A stretch of 64,000 bases of DNA from Novosphingobium sp. Chol11 (lineage in GTDB: Bacteria; Pseudomonadota; Alphaproteobacteria; Sphingomonadales; Sphingomonadaceae), in assembly GCF_900218065.1 (NCBI RefSeq), contig NZ_OBMU01000001.1, positions 1,677,335-1,741,334 of the forward strand. The letters run 5' to 3'. How positions within the stretch are numbered: position 1 is the first letter of the stretch; the number at the start of each line of letters is the position of its first letter. The notes below the pieces were generated by a model that had not been told where the DNA came from, ran no database searches, and saw nothing but the letters and a program-made list of their open reading frames with translations. A program made the translations under genes and the position numbers. This document shows positions 8,896-18,796 of this stretch, in pieces.

Positions 8896-9695
8896 CCCTG
8901 CCCTCCGCTCCACTTCCACAGCTTCTCAAACAGCCGGTCCGGCTCATCACCGCCAGCCATCGCCGGACAACTGCCTCCGCTGCAGGAGGGCGCGTCCGCC
9001 GACGCTGCAGATTTGACGATCTGAGCCTTCAGCTCGCGCGACAGCGAGATGGCCGGGGATGCTCCCTCCCTATTCGCCACGGTGACGATCGCGGTATTCA
9101 GCTGCGCCGTGCGCCGCCCAGGCAGCACTGGCTGGCCGTTGCTCGCGGCTGTTGTGCGCAGCCGCACCTCGCCCATGGAAATGCGCTCCAGTTCCAGCCC
9201 GCCGGTCTGCACGGCGGCTGCGGGCTTCCCCGCTCCCGTCGCCGCCAACTGCGCCAACGTGACACGCCGCGCCCCGGCCAAGCCAGCCCCCTGCTCGATC
9301 TCCGCCAGCAGAGCATTGGCGTCATCCCGCAATCCTTGCGCCATCAGGCTCCGTGCAAAGTTGCGATGGACCCGCTCATCCAGCGGCGCCCGGGCCAGCG
9401 CCAGTTCGAAATATTGTCGCGCCAGGTCATGCCGCCCCATCGCGGCATAGCTGATCGCCACGCCGTTCAGCGCAGTGGCGTTACCCGGATCCTGCCGCAC
9501 AGCCCGTCTGAAAGCGTCCAGCGCCAGCGCATGCTCGCCACGGGAAAACAGCAATTGTCCGCGCGCCAGTGCCTCCGTCGCCGTTGCCACCGCCGCAGCA
9601 TCGGCGTTCACCGGCCGGATCGCCACATCCCGGTTCCCCGAACTGCATGCCCCGCTCGCGAAGATGAGCGCGATCGCCACTATCCGTCTCATCAT
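8892..9695 (-). CDS. tadD: TadD-like TPR lipoprotein of the Tad pilus system
   Basis: A 267-residue lipoprotein: the signal peptide MMRRIVAIALIFASGAC ends in a lipobox, and TPR repeats follow (LFSRGEHALALDAFRRAVRQ, ALNGVAISYAAMGRHDLARQ). TadD lipoproteins are needed for secretin assembly in Tad systems (known for the family). The C-terminal 100 residues are low-complexity and lack repeats. It sits between tadC and a second TPR gene in one transcription unit. Confidence 0.85.
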   Translation of the reverse strand: MMRRIVAIALIFASGACSSGNRDVAIRPVNADAAAVATATEALARGQLLFSRGEHALALDAFRRAVRQDPGNATALNGVAISYAAMGRHDLARQYFELALARAPLDERVHRNFARSLMAQGLRDDANALLAEIEQGAGLAGARRVTLAQLAATGAGKPAAAVQTGGLELERISMGEVRLRTTAASNGQPVLPGRRTAQLNTAIVTVANREGASPAISLSRELKAQIVKSAASADAPSCSGGSCPAMAGGDEPDRLFEKLWKWSGGQG

Positions 9696-9716
9696 GCCTG
9701 TCCCCCCTCGTTCCCT

Positions 9717-10688
9717 CTACCGTGTCATGACCGGCAATATATCCCGCACCACGCGCACCACTGCGGGCAACATCAGCACGCCGATCATCACCGGCAGCAT
9801 GCACGCGACCAGCGGCACGGACAGCAGCACCGGCAATCGATGCGCTTTCTCCTCCGCCCGCATCCGCCGCTTCTCCCGCATCTCCGCCGCATAGACGCGC
9901 AGCGTCTGCCCGACGCTCGACCCCAGCTGGTCCGACTGTATCAGCAGCGTTGCGAAGGATCGAATCTCGTCCACATCGACATCGTCGGCCATCCGCCGCA
10001 GCGCATCCGCCCGGCTGCGCCCCGCGCGCAATTCCAGCACGACCTTGCCCAGCGTCTGCGACACCAGCGGATGCGATATGGCAAGCTCCCGTCCCACCCG
10101 GTCCATCGCCGCTTCCAGGCCAAGCCCCGCCTCGACGCACACCAGCATCAGGTCCAGCGCATCGGGAAAGCCATGGACGATCGCCTCCTGCCGCCGCGCC
10201 GCCTTGGCGGAGATGAAGAGGTTCGGCAAATACAGCCCCATCACCGCGACGCCCATCGCCATGAAATAAAGCTTCATCGGGCTCGGCGGCTCAGGCTTGT
10301 TCAGCGACATCAGCACCAGCACCGCGGGCAGCGCGAGCGTCATCACCAGCCGCACGAATGTGAATATCTTCGGTGCCTCGGGCGAAGGATAGCCCGCTGC
10401 GATCAACCGCTTGCGCAAGGCATCATTCTTCGTGTCGGCCAGCGAAATGCCAAGCTTCTCGATCCGGTCGACCAGCTTCTTCCATTCGCTGTTGTTGCGC
10501 TCATTGCGCAGCGACTGCCCGCCGCCCTGCACGGCGCTGCCCGCCTCACTCACGATGTCGAGCCGGCTGCGCACCCGCGACGTGCGCGCGATCATCTCCG
10601 TCACGCCATAGACGATCGCCACGATCGCGACGAACAGCAAGACGAGCAGCACCGGCCGCAATTGCGAAATCAGGGCGAAATCCAGCAT
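9717..10688 (-). CDS. tadC: Tad pilus inner-membrane platform protein TadC
   Basis: A 323-residue protein with a T2SS protein F (GspF) domain in its second half, including the segments FPDALDLMLVCVEAGLGLE and IQSDQLGSSVGQTLRVYA, and flanking membrane helices at both ends. With TadB it forms the inner-membrane platform driven by the TadA ATPase. The stop-to-start gap to tadB is only a few bases. Confidence 0.93.
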   Translation of the reverse strand: MLDFALISQLRPVLLVLLFVAIVAIVYGVTEMIARTSRVRSRLDIVSEAGSAVQGGGQSLRNERNNSEWKKLVDRIEKLGISLADTKNDALRKRLIAAGYPSPEAPKIFTFVRLVMTLALPAVLVLMSLNKPEPPSPMKLYFMAMGVAVMGLYLPNLFISAKAARRQEAIVHGFPDALDLMLVCVEAGLGLEAAMDRVGRELAISHPLVSQTLGKVVLELRAGRSRADALRRMADDVDVDEIRSFATLLIQSDQLGSSVGQTLRVYAAEMREKRRMRAEEKAHRLPVLLSVPLVACMLPVMIGVLMLPAVVRVVRDILPVMTR

Positions 10689-10692
10689 CAGG

Positions 10693-11697
10693 TCACACTT
10701 TCAAATCAACCATGCGGCGTATCGTGACAAAGCCGATGATGTAGAGGATGATGAGCCCGGAAAAGCCGAAGATGAACATCGGGTCCTGCGCGATATCCAG
10801 GTAAAAGGCGGGGTTGAGCAGGAACAGCGCGACGAACGCCAGGATCGGCAACGCCGTCAGCATGACCGCCGTCATCCGCCCTTCGGAACTCAGCGCCCGC
10901 ACCTTCATGAACAGGCTCGCCCGCTCACGGATCACCAGCGACAGATTTTCCAATATCTCGGCCAGGTTGCCGCCCGTCTCCGCCTGCACCGACAGCGACG
11001 TCACGAACATGTGCATCTCGTTCATGTCCCACCGTTCCGCCATGCGCTGCAGCGCGTCGCGCAGGTCGGACCCATAGGTCACCTCATCGACGACGATGCC
11101 GAACTCGCTGCCGATCGGGTCCTTCATCTCCTTGGTCAGCAGGTCCAGCGCCGCTGCGATCGGGTGCCCGGCGCGCAGGCCACGCACGAACGTATCGAGC
11201 GCAACGGGAAACTGCTCCTCCATCTTCTTGCGCCGCCGCTGGCTCAACCGGCTGAGCACCATCACCGGCAGCAGCACGCCGAGCGACACGGCAAAAGCCC
11301 CCGCCATCACGATCATGCCCGCCGTCATGCCATATCCCGCCGCCAGCGCGCCGATCACCACGATCAGGAACAGCACGCCCGTGCCCATGCCCATGAACGT
11401 CAGCACCGTGCGCGCGGGCACGCTCAGGCCAGCGCCATGCAGCGACCGCACGACGCCCAAAGCCATCCGCCCAAAGACGCTGTCATGGTTGAAGTTCATG
11501 CTGTCGTCATTGCGCCGCAGCCGCGACAGCACCGTGCTCCGCTCAAAGCCCTGAGCGATCATCTTCAGCCGCTTGTTGACCACCCGCTCCTTGCCAGCGC
11601 GCGCGCGGAACCAGCCATGGACGCCCTCGATCGTCAGGATCACCGCCGCGAACAGCAGGACCAGCACGAATGCGCGGATGTAAAGCGGATTGATCAT
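10693..11697 (-). CDS. tadB: Tad pilus inner-membrane platform protein TadB
   Basis: A 334-residue homologue of TadC with a GspF domain (QFPVALDTFVRGLRAGHPI, VTSLSVQAETGGNLAEIL), one N-terminal helix, a central pair of helices and a C-terminal pair. It overlaps tadA by 4 bases (ATGA), so the stoichiometry of ATPase and platform is probably fixed by coupled translation. Confidence 0.93.
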   Translation of the reverse strand: MINPLYIRAFVLVLLFAAVILTIEGVHGWFRARAGKERVVNKRLKMIAQGFERSTVLSRLRRNDDSMNFNHDSVFGRMALGVVRSLHGAGLSVPARTVLTFMGMGTGVLFLIVVIGALAAGYGMTAGMIVMAGAFAVSLGVLLPVMVLSRLSQRRRKKMEEQFPVALDTFVRGLRAGHPIAAALDLLTKEMKDPIGSEFGIVVDEVTYGSDLRDALQRMAERWDMNEMHMFVTSLSVQAETGGNLAEILENLSLVIRERASLFMKVRALSSEGRMTAVMLTALPILAFVALFLLNPAFYLDIAQDPMFIFGFSGLIILYIIGFVTIRRMVDLKV

Positions 11698-13052
11698 TGC
11701 ACCACCGCATCGGGACGGAACAGGTCGGCGGGCAAATGAATGCCCCGGTCGGCCAGTTCGCTCATGAATTTGGGCCGGATGCCCGTTGCCTCGAAATGGC
11801 CGCGCACCATGTCATTCTCATCACGGCCGGTCATCTTGAAACGGAAGATTTCCTGCATGGTGATGACCTCGCCCTCCATGCCGGTAATCTCCGAAATGCT
11901 CAGCAAGCGCCGCCGCCCGTCCGACAAGCGCCCGACCTGCACGATGACGTTCAGCGCCGAAGCAATCTGCGCCCGCGCCGATCGCGGCGAAATGTCGATG
12001 CCGCTCATGCCGATCATCTGTTCGACACGGGACAGCGCATCGCGCGGCGTGTTGGCATGGACCGTCGTCATCGACCCATCATGCCCCGTATTCATCGCCT
12101 GCAGCATGTCGAATGCCTCCCCGGCGCGCACTTCGCCCACGATGATGCGATCGGGCCGCATACGCAGCGCGTTCTTCACCAGGTCGCGCTGCGTGACCTC
12201 GCCGCGCCCCTCGATATTCGGCGGCCGCGTCTCCAGCCGCACCACATGCCGCTGCTGCAACTGAAGCTCGGCGGAGTCCTCGATCGTCACGATCCGCTCG
12301 GCCTCATCGATGCTCGCCGACATGGCGTTCAGCAGCGTCGTCTTGCCCGACCCCGTGCCGCCCGAAATGAGCACATTGCGCCGCGAAGCCACCACCGCCG
12401 CCAGCACCTGCGCCATCGGCGCGGGCACGCTGCCCAGTTCCGAAAGCCGCGCCATGCTGATCGGCACCTTGGCGAATTTGCGAATGGACAGCAGCGATCC
12501 ATCGACCGCCAGCGGCGGCACCACCGCATTGACGCGCGACCCATCCGCCAGACGCGCATCGACAAAGGGCGAAGCTTCGTCCACGCGCCGCCCGACAGCC
12601 GCCACGATCTTCTGGATTATGCGCAGCAGATGCTTCTCATCCTTGAAGCGCGCCGCCGTTTCCACCAGCCGCCCGCCGCGCTCGACAAAGACGATCTTGT
12701 GCCCGTTCACCAATATGTCGGTGACGCTCTGATCCTTCAGCAGCGGCTCCAACGGCCCCAGGCCCAGCAACTCGTCCAATATGTCGGACACCAGCCGCTT
12801 GCGCTCTTCCAGGTTCAGCGCATGCTTCTGCAATGCCAACTGCTCATGGACGATTTCGCCCACTTCCGCTTCCACCTGCGCTCGCGACATATTTTCCAGC
12901 GCAGACAGGTTAATGAGGTCGATCAGCTTCTGGTGCAGCGCGACCTTCAACTCGGTATGCCGGTCCTCTTCCCAATGAACCAGCTGGGTATCGGTCGGTC
13001 CTACCTCGTCCCGCGCCTCAAACCGGCTGTCGCCCTTTCGGATCTGCCACAT
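11694..13052 (-). CDS. tadA: Tad pilus assembly ATPase TadA/CpaF
   Basis: A 452-residue secretion ATPase of the VirB11/CpaF family that powers Flp pilus extension. The Walker A motif [16 protein letters not shown] is near residue 230, the Walker B region is [20 protein letters not shown], and the His box is [17 protein letters not shown]. The N-terminal helical domain is typical of CpaF. It overlaps cpaE by one base and tadB by four. Confidence 0.96.
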   Translation of the reverse strand: MWQIRKGDSRFEARDEVGPTDTQLVHWEEDRHTELKVALHQKLIDLINLSALENMSRAQVEAEVGEIVHEQLALQKHALNLEERKRLVSDILDELLGLGPLEPLLKDQSVTDILVNGHKIVFVERGGRLVETAARFKDEKHLLRIIQKIVAAVGRRVDEASPFVDARLADGSRVNAVVPPLAVDGSLLSIRKFAKVPISMARLSELGSVPAPMAQVLAAVVASRRNVLISGGTGSGKTTLLNAMSASIDEAERIVTIEDSAELQLQQRHVVRLETRPPNIEGRGEVTQRDLVKNALRMRPDRIIVGEVRAGEAFDMLQAMNTGHDGSMTTVHANTPRDALSRVEQMIGMSGIDISPRSARAQIASALNVIVQVGRLSDGRRRLLSISEITGMEGEVITMQEIFRFKMTGRDENDMVRGHFEATGIRPKFMSELADRGIHLPADLFRPDAVVQ

Positions 13053-14284
13053 CAGCCCTTCTCCGCCGCCCGCCGTGCTTCAGCCGCCTGCACGGTGCAA
13101 TCGACAATGTCGGCCATGTCCTTGCAGATGCGACTCCGCGCCTTCAATTCCTGGATCAGCACGCCTTGATCCAGCGCAGAGCTGACCAGCGGAAAGTCAT
13201 TCGCGATGCTCAAGGTCACGGGATGATCCAGCGCTGCTGCCGCATCCTCCAGCCCGATTGCACGGAACAGCTTCTTTTCCACCCGGTTGGCGATCACATG
13301 GATACGCGCCGGATCGATATCCTGATCGCGCAGCAATGCGATCTGCCGCCGCGCCTGACGCAGGCTGGCGATGGTCAGTTCGCACACCAGGAATACGACT
13401 TCCGACCGCGCCACCAGCGACATCGACCAGTTGGTCCAATTGCCCGGCAAGTCCAGATAAATCGTGTCGAAGTTCCGTTGCGCCAGTTCGACCACACGAA
13501 ACACCTGATCGGCATTGATCGCTTCCAGCGGCATGATCTCCGTGGGTGCGGTGACGACATGCAGCCCGGTCGGCGTTTCCACCGTGACGGAACCGAGCAA
13601 CTCGGCATCGACCCGGTTCCCGCCCTGCAACAAATCCGCCAGCGTCAGCGGAGAACTGATGTTCAGGAAAGTCCCGGCATTGCCGAACTGCACATCAAAA
13701 TCGAACAGGCACACCCGCTCGCCAGCCTGCTTCACCGTCCGCGCATGCAGGCTGGCCGCCTGCGTGGCGATCGTCGTCGCACCGACGCCGCCGACGCTCT
13801 TGATGATCGACACCAAAGCACCCGTCTTGACATCGCGCCCGCCCTTGGCGGCGATCTCCGCCCGCAGATGATCGATGGTCGCCGACAATTCGGCAGCCTG
13901 TAAAGGCAGCGCGACGACATCGTTGATCCCGCTCCGCAACAGCGCGCGCACCAGAGGGATCTCCGCATTGCGCACAGCCGCCACCACCAGCAAGGCCGGA
14001 TTGGCCGCCCGCAAGGCCGACAGCCGCCGCATGGACGCCTCGTCATCCGGCTGCACCTCCAGGATGACAGCCTTCGCCTCTGCAACCAGTTGCGACGGCA
14101 AAGCCGCTCCGGCCGGCAGCATGGAAAGCGTCAACGACAGCCCCCCCAACCGATCGCCCAGAATATCCGAAGCCGCAACCTCCTGCTCCGAAAGGATCAG
14201 ATAGATGCCCTCATCCCCCACATTGAGGGTCCAACTCTCGGCCGCTTCCGTTGTGTTCACGATGCCCAAGATCTTGTTCCTCAA
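13052..14284 (-). CDS. cpaE: Tad pilus localisation ATPase CpaE/TadZ
   Basis: A 410-residue protein with an atypical receiver-like N-terminal domain (about residues 20-150) and a MinD/ParA-type ATPase domain. Its deviant Walker A reads KSVGGVGATTIATQAA (about residues 162-177). TadZ/CpaE proteins place the pilus machine at the cell pole. The ARSEVVFLVCELTIASLRQARR segment is the conserved MinD-like switch region. It overlaps the upstream tadE gene by 4 bases. Confidence 0.92.
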   Translation of the reverse strand: MRNKILGIVNTTEAAESWTLNVGDEGIYLILSEQEVAASDILGDRLGGLSLTLSMLPAGAALPSQLVAEAKAVILEVQPDDEASMRRLSALRAANPALLVVAAVRNAEIPLVRALLRSGINDVVALPLQAAELSATIDHLRAEIAAKGGRDVKTGALVSIIKSVGGVGATTIATQAASLHARTVKQAGERVCLFDFDVQFGNAGTFLNISSPLTLADLLQGGNRVDAELLGSVTVETPTGLHVVTAPTEIMPLEAINADQVFRVVELAQRNFDTIYLDLPGNWTNWSMSLVARSEVVFLVCELTIASLRQARRQIALLRDQDIDPARIHVIANRVEKKLFRAIGLEDAAAALDHPVTLSIANDFPLVSSALDQGVLIQELKARSRICKDMADIVDCTVQAAEARRAAEKG

Positions 14285-14910
14285 TTTGACTGCGAGCCCT
14301 GGCCGTCTTCCATGGTGAGGGCGGCGCTAATGGGTGCGAGAGTAAAGCTGCTGTTGAATAGTGCCAGGCTGATAGGTTTGAAGGTCACATCGCGCACAGA
14401 CACCGTGATGATCGGATAGAAGTCTTGACCGCCAGGATCGCCAGCATAGCCCAGGCCGGAATTGGAGTAACTCACATCAAGGCTGGTTCGCGCCAATTCG
14501 GGAAGGAAGGCTTTTACCCGGTTATAGATGGCATCAAATGATGTCGTCGTAGCGCTGCCAAGGGCTGTGCAGTTACCAGTACATGTCGGCGCAGTCGTGC
14601 CCGCTGTCCCGCTATAGGTGGCCTTCGCCATGACATAGTTGTTCAGTAAATCCCCATTTGTGAGCACATGCCCCGTTGAATCCGTCAGCCCAACAGCGGT
14701 TAGCGATCTCAGACCGCTTGGAACAGGGTCGGTGACGATCGCAAAACGAGCGCCCATTTGAGTAGCTTTTTCAATACGATTCACCGTCCAGAGCAGCCGG
14801 CCAACGTCGATGATGCCCAGCAAGAAGATGAGCAACAAGGGCAGAACCATAGCAAATTCCGCAGATGAGCTGGCCTGCCGATCGCGAAGAAAGGCCACTA
14901 ACCGTTTCAT
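14281..14910 (-). CDS. tadE: TadE-family minor pseudopilin (first of two)
   Basis: A 209-residue TadE-like protein with a basic N-terminus and a prepilin-like helix (SSAEFAMVLPLLLIFLLGIIDVGR). The rest is a secreted domain with a CTGNC pair. The glutamate at position 5 of the pilin-like segment is conserved in this family. It overlaps cpaE and the next tadE gene by ATGA junctions. GC is lower than in the machinery genes. Confidence 0.85.
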   Translation of the reverse strand: MKRLVAFLRDRQASSSAEFAMVLPLLLIFLLGIIDVGRLLWTVNRIEKATQMGARFAIVTDPVPSGLRSLTAVGLTDSTGHVLTNGDLLNNYVMAKATYSGTAGTTAPTCTGNCTALGSATTTSFDAIYNRVKAFLPELARTSLDVSYSNSGLGYAGDPGGQDFYPIITVSVRDVTFKPISLALFNSSFTLAPISAALTMEDGQGSQSN

Positions 14911-15473
14911 ATGCCCATCACCGCTGCCTGAGATTCCGACTGCAGCCGGAGATTCGTATCCGATAATCCGATCTGCCCGAGCAACGATGGATATCGGACA
15001 TTGGCTGAGACAGTGATTACTGGAACATTGCCCTCAATACCTGAGAATACACCAGTGAAGGTGGTTGCTAGCCGGCAAGTCACCGTAAGCGTAATTGGAC
15101 TGCCGCCCGGCAGCCCCGCCATTTCCTTTGCAGCAGTCCAATAGGATAGACGCGGCGTGCCGGAGCCATCAGTGCTGCCAGTGCGTGTGACATTCTTTAT
15201 CTGGGCTTGGGCTAGCGTACTCGCGGCGGAAACCACGAAACTACCAGCCGAACCATCGGCTCCAGCAGCAGGGCAATTGTAGGTGGAGGCGGGAAGCCGA
15301 CTGGCGAAGCGAGCGCCATCTCGCACTGCTTTCGCCACAGCATGCTCACTCATAAAATAATTACCCAGCTCAAAGCTCCCGAACATGAGAGTAATGAGCA
15401 TCGGCGCGACCAGAGCCATCTCCGCTGCAGCGCTGCCTTCGCGGGCATTGAGCAAGGACCGATTTTTCTTCAT
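14907..15473 (-). CDS. tadE: TadE-family minor pseudopilin (second)
   Basis: A 188-residue paralogue starting MKKNRSLLNAREGSAAAEMA, with the pilin-like helix ALVAPMLITLMFGSFELGNYFM and a beta-rich secreted domain. Part of the same overlapping gene string as tadG and the first tadE. A 60-base hand count in it (15001-15060) gives 45% GC, well below the window average, suggesting fast divergence or exchange of surface components. Confidence 0.83.
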   Translation of the reverse strand: MKKNRSLLNAREGSAAAEMALVAPMLITLMFGSFELGNYFMSEHAVAKAVRDGARFASRLPASTYNCPAAGADGSAGSFVVSAASTLAQAQIKNVTRTGSTDGSGTPRLSYWTAAKEMAGLPGGSPITLTVTCRLATTFTGVFSGIEGNVPVITVSANVRYPSLLGQIGLSDTNLRLQSESQAAVMGI

Positions 15474-17005
15474 TTCAACAGGTACGGCCGGTTGCGGCCG
15501 TAATATTGGAAAGCGTTCTCACCACCAGGCTTGGTCGCCTTCCCGATGATCTCGACGTAGATTTGACTTTTGCCAGTTGCGTATGGAGAGGATCGGTCAG
15601 CGGACGGCTCGACAAGGAACACGTCGACCCACTGCTTGACCTTCACCGCACCCTTACCATTGAGGCCTGTACAGTCCACCGCAGCGACTGTCAGCACTCG
15701 CCGGTCCTTTTGCGTGGTGCTGGCGGCCACGCCGGTGCCATTCTTTGGCTGCGGATAGGCGCAGTAATTGGTGTAGGTGTAATCGGTTTTTGGATTGGAC
15801 GAGGGACCCGTGGTCTTCGTAGCAGGCAAATCACCAGGATTCAGCAGTTTGGAAGGCAAGCGGGTGCTCTTGGATAACAGCTCCCATTGGTAAACATTAT
15901 ACCGTGTAGCTGCCGATCCGGTCGGCACGGTATCGCTCGGATGATTTGCAGCAAAATATCCAGCAACGTCCCAACTTCCATTTCCAAAGTTGGATGTACA
16001 GCTTCCATCTATGTGACAATTGTCGCGAGTAAATCCTTTGGCGCCGGAATACTGTTCAAAATCCGTAACCGTCGCGCCTGCCGCGCCACAACCAGGATTA
16101 GCTGGCACTGTCGTACCACTTACATTTTTGAATTCAACGACTTCCTTCTTGGCGAAATCCTTGCCAACATTTTCAGCAGGGCAGTAGTCTCCGCTGGTCG
16201 AGTTGCAGGTCCCCGCACTTGGCTCATAGAGGTCGAACCGCGTATTGAGCGCTTTGGTCACGCTCGCTTTGTTGCCGGGCTCAGTTTGCAGCCCACCTGA
16301 ATTGTCGAAACAGCCATTGGTTTCGTTATTTGCACCCAGATTAGTAGACAGCCCGCTCGCGCCGTTGCCGAAATCGAGATATCCGTAGTCTCCCGGCGCC
16401 CACGCGCCGGTCTGGGGCCCCGGCTGCAAGCGCAAGCCGTCGCCCACGTCGCTGGCGCTCGGGAAATCCTCTGCCGGGATGCACAACATGAGTGGCGGCA
16501 CCTTGCAGACCGACGATCCCACACCCGCTGTCGCAAGACCTCCAATCGCGCCAGAGCGGAACATCTGAACGACAGGTGTCAACGCATAGACCGCTTCGCG
16601 CGTCGCCACCGATACCTGGACGAAGCGAGCAGCCGTCGCGCTAGTCGTTACCGTTCCGGTGTCGGTGTCTGAATTATATGCGGAATAGAAGGTCAGGTTT
16701 GCGGTGGGCACCGTTACGGTCCGACCCGAAGAAGCGCCGTCATTTGCAAAACGGGTCAAGTTGACTACCAGGCCTTGAGCAGCGCTTGTCGCCCGCGTGA
16801 TGGCGGTGCTCGTTCCGTCCAGTTGGCTGGCCGCTGCCAACGCAGCTTGGTCGGCCGCGCCTTGGAGTTCAGAATCCAGGCTCGCTACCCGCGCATAATC
16901 AAAGGCGATGCCTCCCGCCGCGATCAGGCCAAAGAGTGACAAAGCCACCGTCGGCGCGACCGCGCCGCTAACTGACTGTATCAGGCTGGTCCGACGGGCA
17001 AACAT
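15470..17005 (-). CDS. tadG: TadG-like pilus assembly protein
   Basis: A 511-residue protein with an N-terminal pilin-like membrane helix of the TadE/G type (SGAVAPTVALSLFGLIAAGG, then FDYARV and the helix LDSELQGAADQAALAAASQL). A long secreted domain follows, rich in Asn, Gly, Thr and Cys. The cysteines are probably oxidised in the periplasm or at the surface. No clear von Willebrand domain is visible. It is transcribed after the small lipoprotein gene and overlaps tadE by 4 bases. Confidence 0.85.
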   Translation of the reverse strand: MFARRTSLIQSVSGAVAPTVALSLFGLIAAGGIAFDYARVASLDSELQGAADQAALAAASQLDGTSTAITRATSAAQGLVVNLTRFANDGASSGRTVTVPTANLTFYSAYNSDTDTGTVTTSATAARFVQVSVATREAVYALTPVVQMFRSGAIGGLATAGVGSSVCKVPPLMLCIPAEDFPSASDVGDGLRLQPGPQTGAWAPGDYGYLDFGNGASGLSTNLGANNETNGCFDNSGGLQTEPGNKASVTKALNTRFDLYEPSAGTCNSTSGDYCPAENVGKDFAKKEVVEFKNVSGTTVPANPGCGAAGATVTDFEQYSGAKGFTRDNCHIDGSCTSNFGNGSWDVAGYFAANHPSDTVPTGSAATRYNVYQWELLSKSTRLPSKLLNPGDLPATKTTGPSSNPKTDYTYTNYCAYPQPKNGTGVAASTTQKDRRVLTVAAVDCTGLNGKGAVKVKQWVDVFLVEPSADRSSPYATGKSQIYVEIIGKATKPGGENAFQYYGRNRPYLLK

Positions 17006-17024
17006 TGATGCGCCCTCTCCTCAC

Positions 17025-17291
17025 TCAGTTGCCGCCGCTGGAGCCGCTGCTCCGCTGCGTGCTTCGGATCGACTCAGGCTTCTTCACCTTGTCGGTGCGG
17101 TAGCGTTCGATCGCGGCCGCGCTGCGGGCGCCGTCACCGCCTTCGGCCAGCGCGCCTTCATAGCGCGGCTCGGGGTTGATCACCTGCACCGCATAGTTGC
17201 TGCGCACCGCCCCGCCAAAGGTCGGGTCGTTGGCGGTACATCCCGCCAAAGCCGGACCAACCAGCATCGCCGCGACGATCAACCGGCCCAT
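17025..17291 (-). CDS. Small lipoprotein of the Tad locus
   Basis: An 88-residue lipoprotein: MGRLIVAAMLVGPALAGC carries a signal peptide and lipobox. The mature protein is short and polar (TFGGAVRSNYAVQVINPEPR) with a Ser/Gly-rich end. It sits where many Alphaproteobacteria have CpaD, but is much shorter and no CpaD domain could be recognised. The start at 17291 has a good AGAGGAAG ribosome site; an alternative at 17309 overlaps the cpaC stop in an ATGA junction. It may be a secretin accessory protein. Confidence 0.72.
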   Translation of the reverse strand: MGRLIVAAMLVGPALAGCTANDPTFGGAVRSNYAVQVINPEPRYEGALAEGGDGARSAAAIERYRTDKVKKPESIRSTQRSSGSSGGN

Positions 17292-17305
17292 GGTCTTCCT
17301 CTCCC

Positions 17306-18796
17306 TCATAGCTCATATCCACTCTGCGCCGCGCCCGCCGGAGCCGGGTCAGCCGGAGCCGGAGCCGCAGGCCGCTTCGAAGACGGCGGCATCGCGTCGG
17401 GGTTCAGCGGATTGATCCCCACTGCCTTGTCCGTGCGCCCCATCAGGAACAGGTCCAGCTCATGCGGATTGCCCACGCGATCGGTCGGCAGGCGCACATC
17501 CTCCGCCCGCATCGGCTTCACAAGGCGCGGCGTCACGATCATGACCAGTTCGGTCTGCTGCTTCTGGAAGCCGGTCGAGCGGAACAGCGCCCCGATGATC
17601 GGGATCGATCCCAGCACCGGCAGCTGCCGCACCGTATCCTGGAAGTCGTTGCGCAGCAGCCCCGCAATCGCGAACGATTGCCCATCGCGCAACTCCACCA
17701 CCGTCTTCGCCCGCCGTGTCAGTAAGCCCGGCACCACCAGCCCGTTGATCGACACCGAAGCCGAAGGATCGATGGAGCTGACCTCCGGCTCCACCACCAG
17801 GTTGATGATGCCGTCGCTCAGCACCGTGGGCGTAAAGCCCAGGCTGACGCCAAACGGCTTGAACTCGACGGTGATGCCATTATTGCCGCTGCCGCCCCCG
17901 CCGCCGCCATTCTGCACGACCGGGATCGGGAATTCGCCACCCGCCAGGAATGACGCAGTCTCACCAGAAAGCGCCACCAGCGTCGGTTCGGCCAGCGTCT
18001 TCACCAGCCCCTTGCGCTCCAGCGCATCCAGCGCGGAAAAGATGTTGAGGCTGCCGATCTTGTACGCCCATGTCCCCACGCCAAAGGCGTCGGACAGGCC
18101 ATCCAGCTTGATGGTAGGCGTCCGCCCATTGTTCGTCGGCACGATCGAGTCAGCCGACAGATCACCGATGCTGCCCGCGGTCCTGTTGCCGACAAAGCTG
18201 TGATTCAGCCCGATATCCTTCGCCGCCGACCGGTTCACCTCCGAAAAGCGCACCTCCAGCATCACCTGCTGCGAAGCGCCGACCGACAGCATGTTGACGA
18301 CCTTCTCGTCCCCACCCGCATAGGTCCTGGCGATCTGCACCGCGCGATCCACCGCCGAAGCGCTCGACACCGTCCCCGTCAGCACCACCGCGTCATTGGA
18401 AATGCGCGCGCCGATCTGCTCGCCCGGGATCAGCTCGGACAATTGCCGCTTCAACGTCACGACGTCCGGCCCCACCGCCACATCGACCACCGCGATCAGC
18501 ATGTTGCGGCTGTCATAGAGGGTAAGGCTGGTCGTTCCCACCTTCTTGCCCAGCACATAGAGCGACCGGTTGGTCATCGGCAGGATGTCGGCGACCTCCT
18601 GATTGCCCACCAAAGCCTTGGAAAAAGGCCGGTCGACCGTCAGCACCTGGCTCTTGTTGAGCGGCACGTCCAGCTGCCCCGCATGATCCACATTGCTCGC
18701 AGTCAGAGAGGCGATCTGCGCCGGAGCGGACGTTGCCACCCCGAAAGCCAGCGCCGTCCCCAGCGCCAGCATGGACAAGGACTTAGCGGGAACCAT
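17306..18796 (-). CDS. cpaC: Tad pilus outer-membrane secretin CpaC/RcpA
   Basis: A 496-residue secretin with a signal peptide (MVPAKSLSMLALGTALAFGVATSAPAQ region). It has an N-terminal domain typical of CpaC (VLTVDRPFSKALVGNQEVADI), a BON-like segment near residues 110-160, and the C-terminal secretin domain with a Gly-rich gate (GGGGGGSGNN) and ELVMIVTPRLVKPM. It forms the outer-membrane channel for the Flp pilus. It overlaps the 3' end of cpaB by 14 bases. Confidence 0.94.
   Translation of the reverse strand: MVPAKSLSMLALGTALAFGVATSAPAQIASLTASNVDHAGQLDVPLNKSQVLTVDRPFSKALVGNQEVADILPMTNRSLYVLGKKVGTTSLTLYDSRNMLIAVVDVAVGPDVVTLKRQLSELIPGEQIGARISNDAVVLTGTVSSASAVDRAVQIARTYAGGDEKVVNMLSVGASQQVMLEVRFSEVNRSAAKDIGLNHSFVGNRTAGSIGDLSADSIVPTNNGRTPTIKLDGLSDAFGVGTWAYKIGSLNIFSALDALERKGLVKTLAEPTLVALSGETASFLAGGEFPIPVVQNGGGGGGSGNNGITVEFKPFGVSLGFTPTVLSDGIINLVVEPEVSSIDPSASVSINGLVVPGLLTRRAKTVVELRDGQSFAIAGLLRNDFQDTVRQLPVLGSIPIIGALFRSTGFQKQQTELVMIVTPRLVKPMRAEDVRLPTDRVGNPHELDLFLMGRTDKAVGINPLNPDAMPPSSKRPAAPAPADPAPAGAAQSGYEL

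Noticed and set aside
11697..13169. 490-codon plus-strand frame opposite tadA
   Set aside because: It is an antisense shadow of a highly GC-rich coding gene; the minus-strand product has full TadA motifs.
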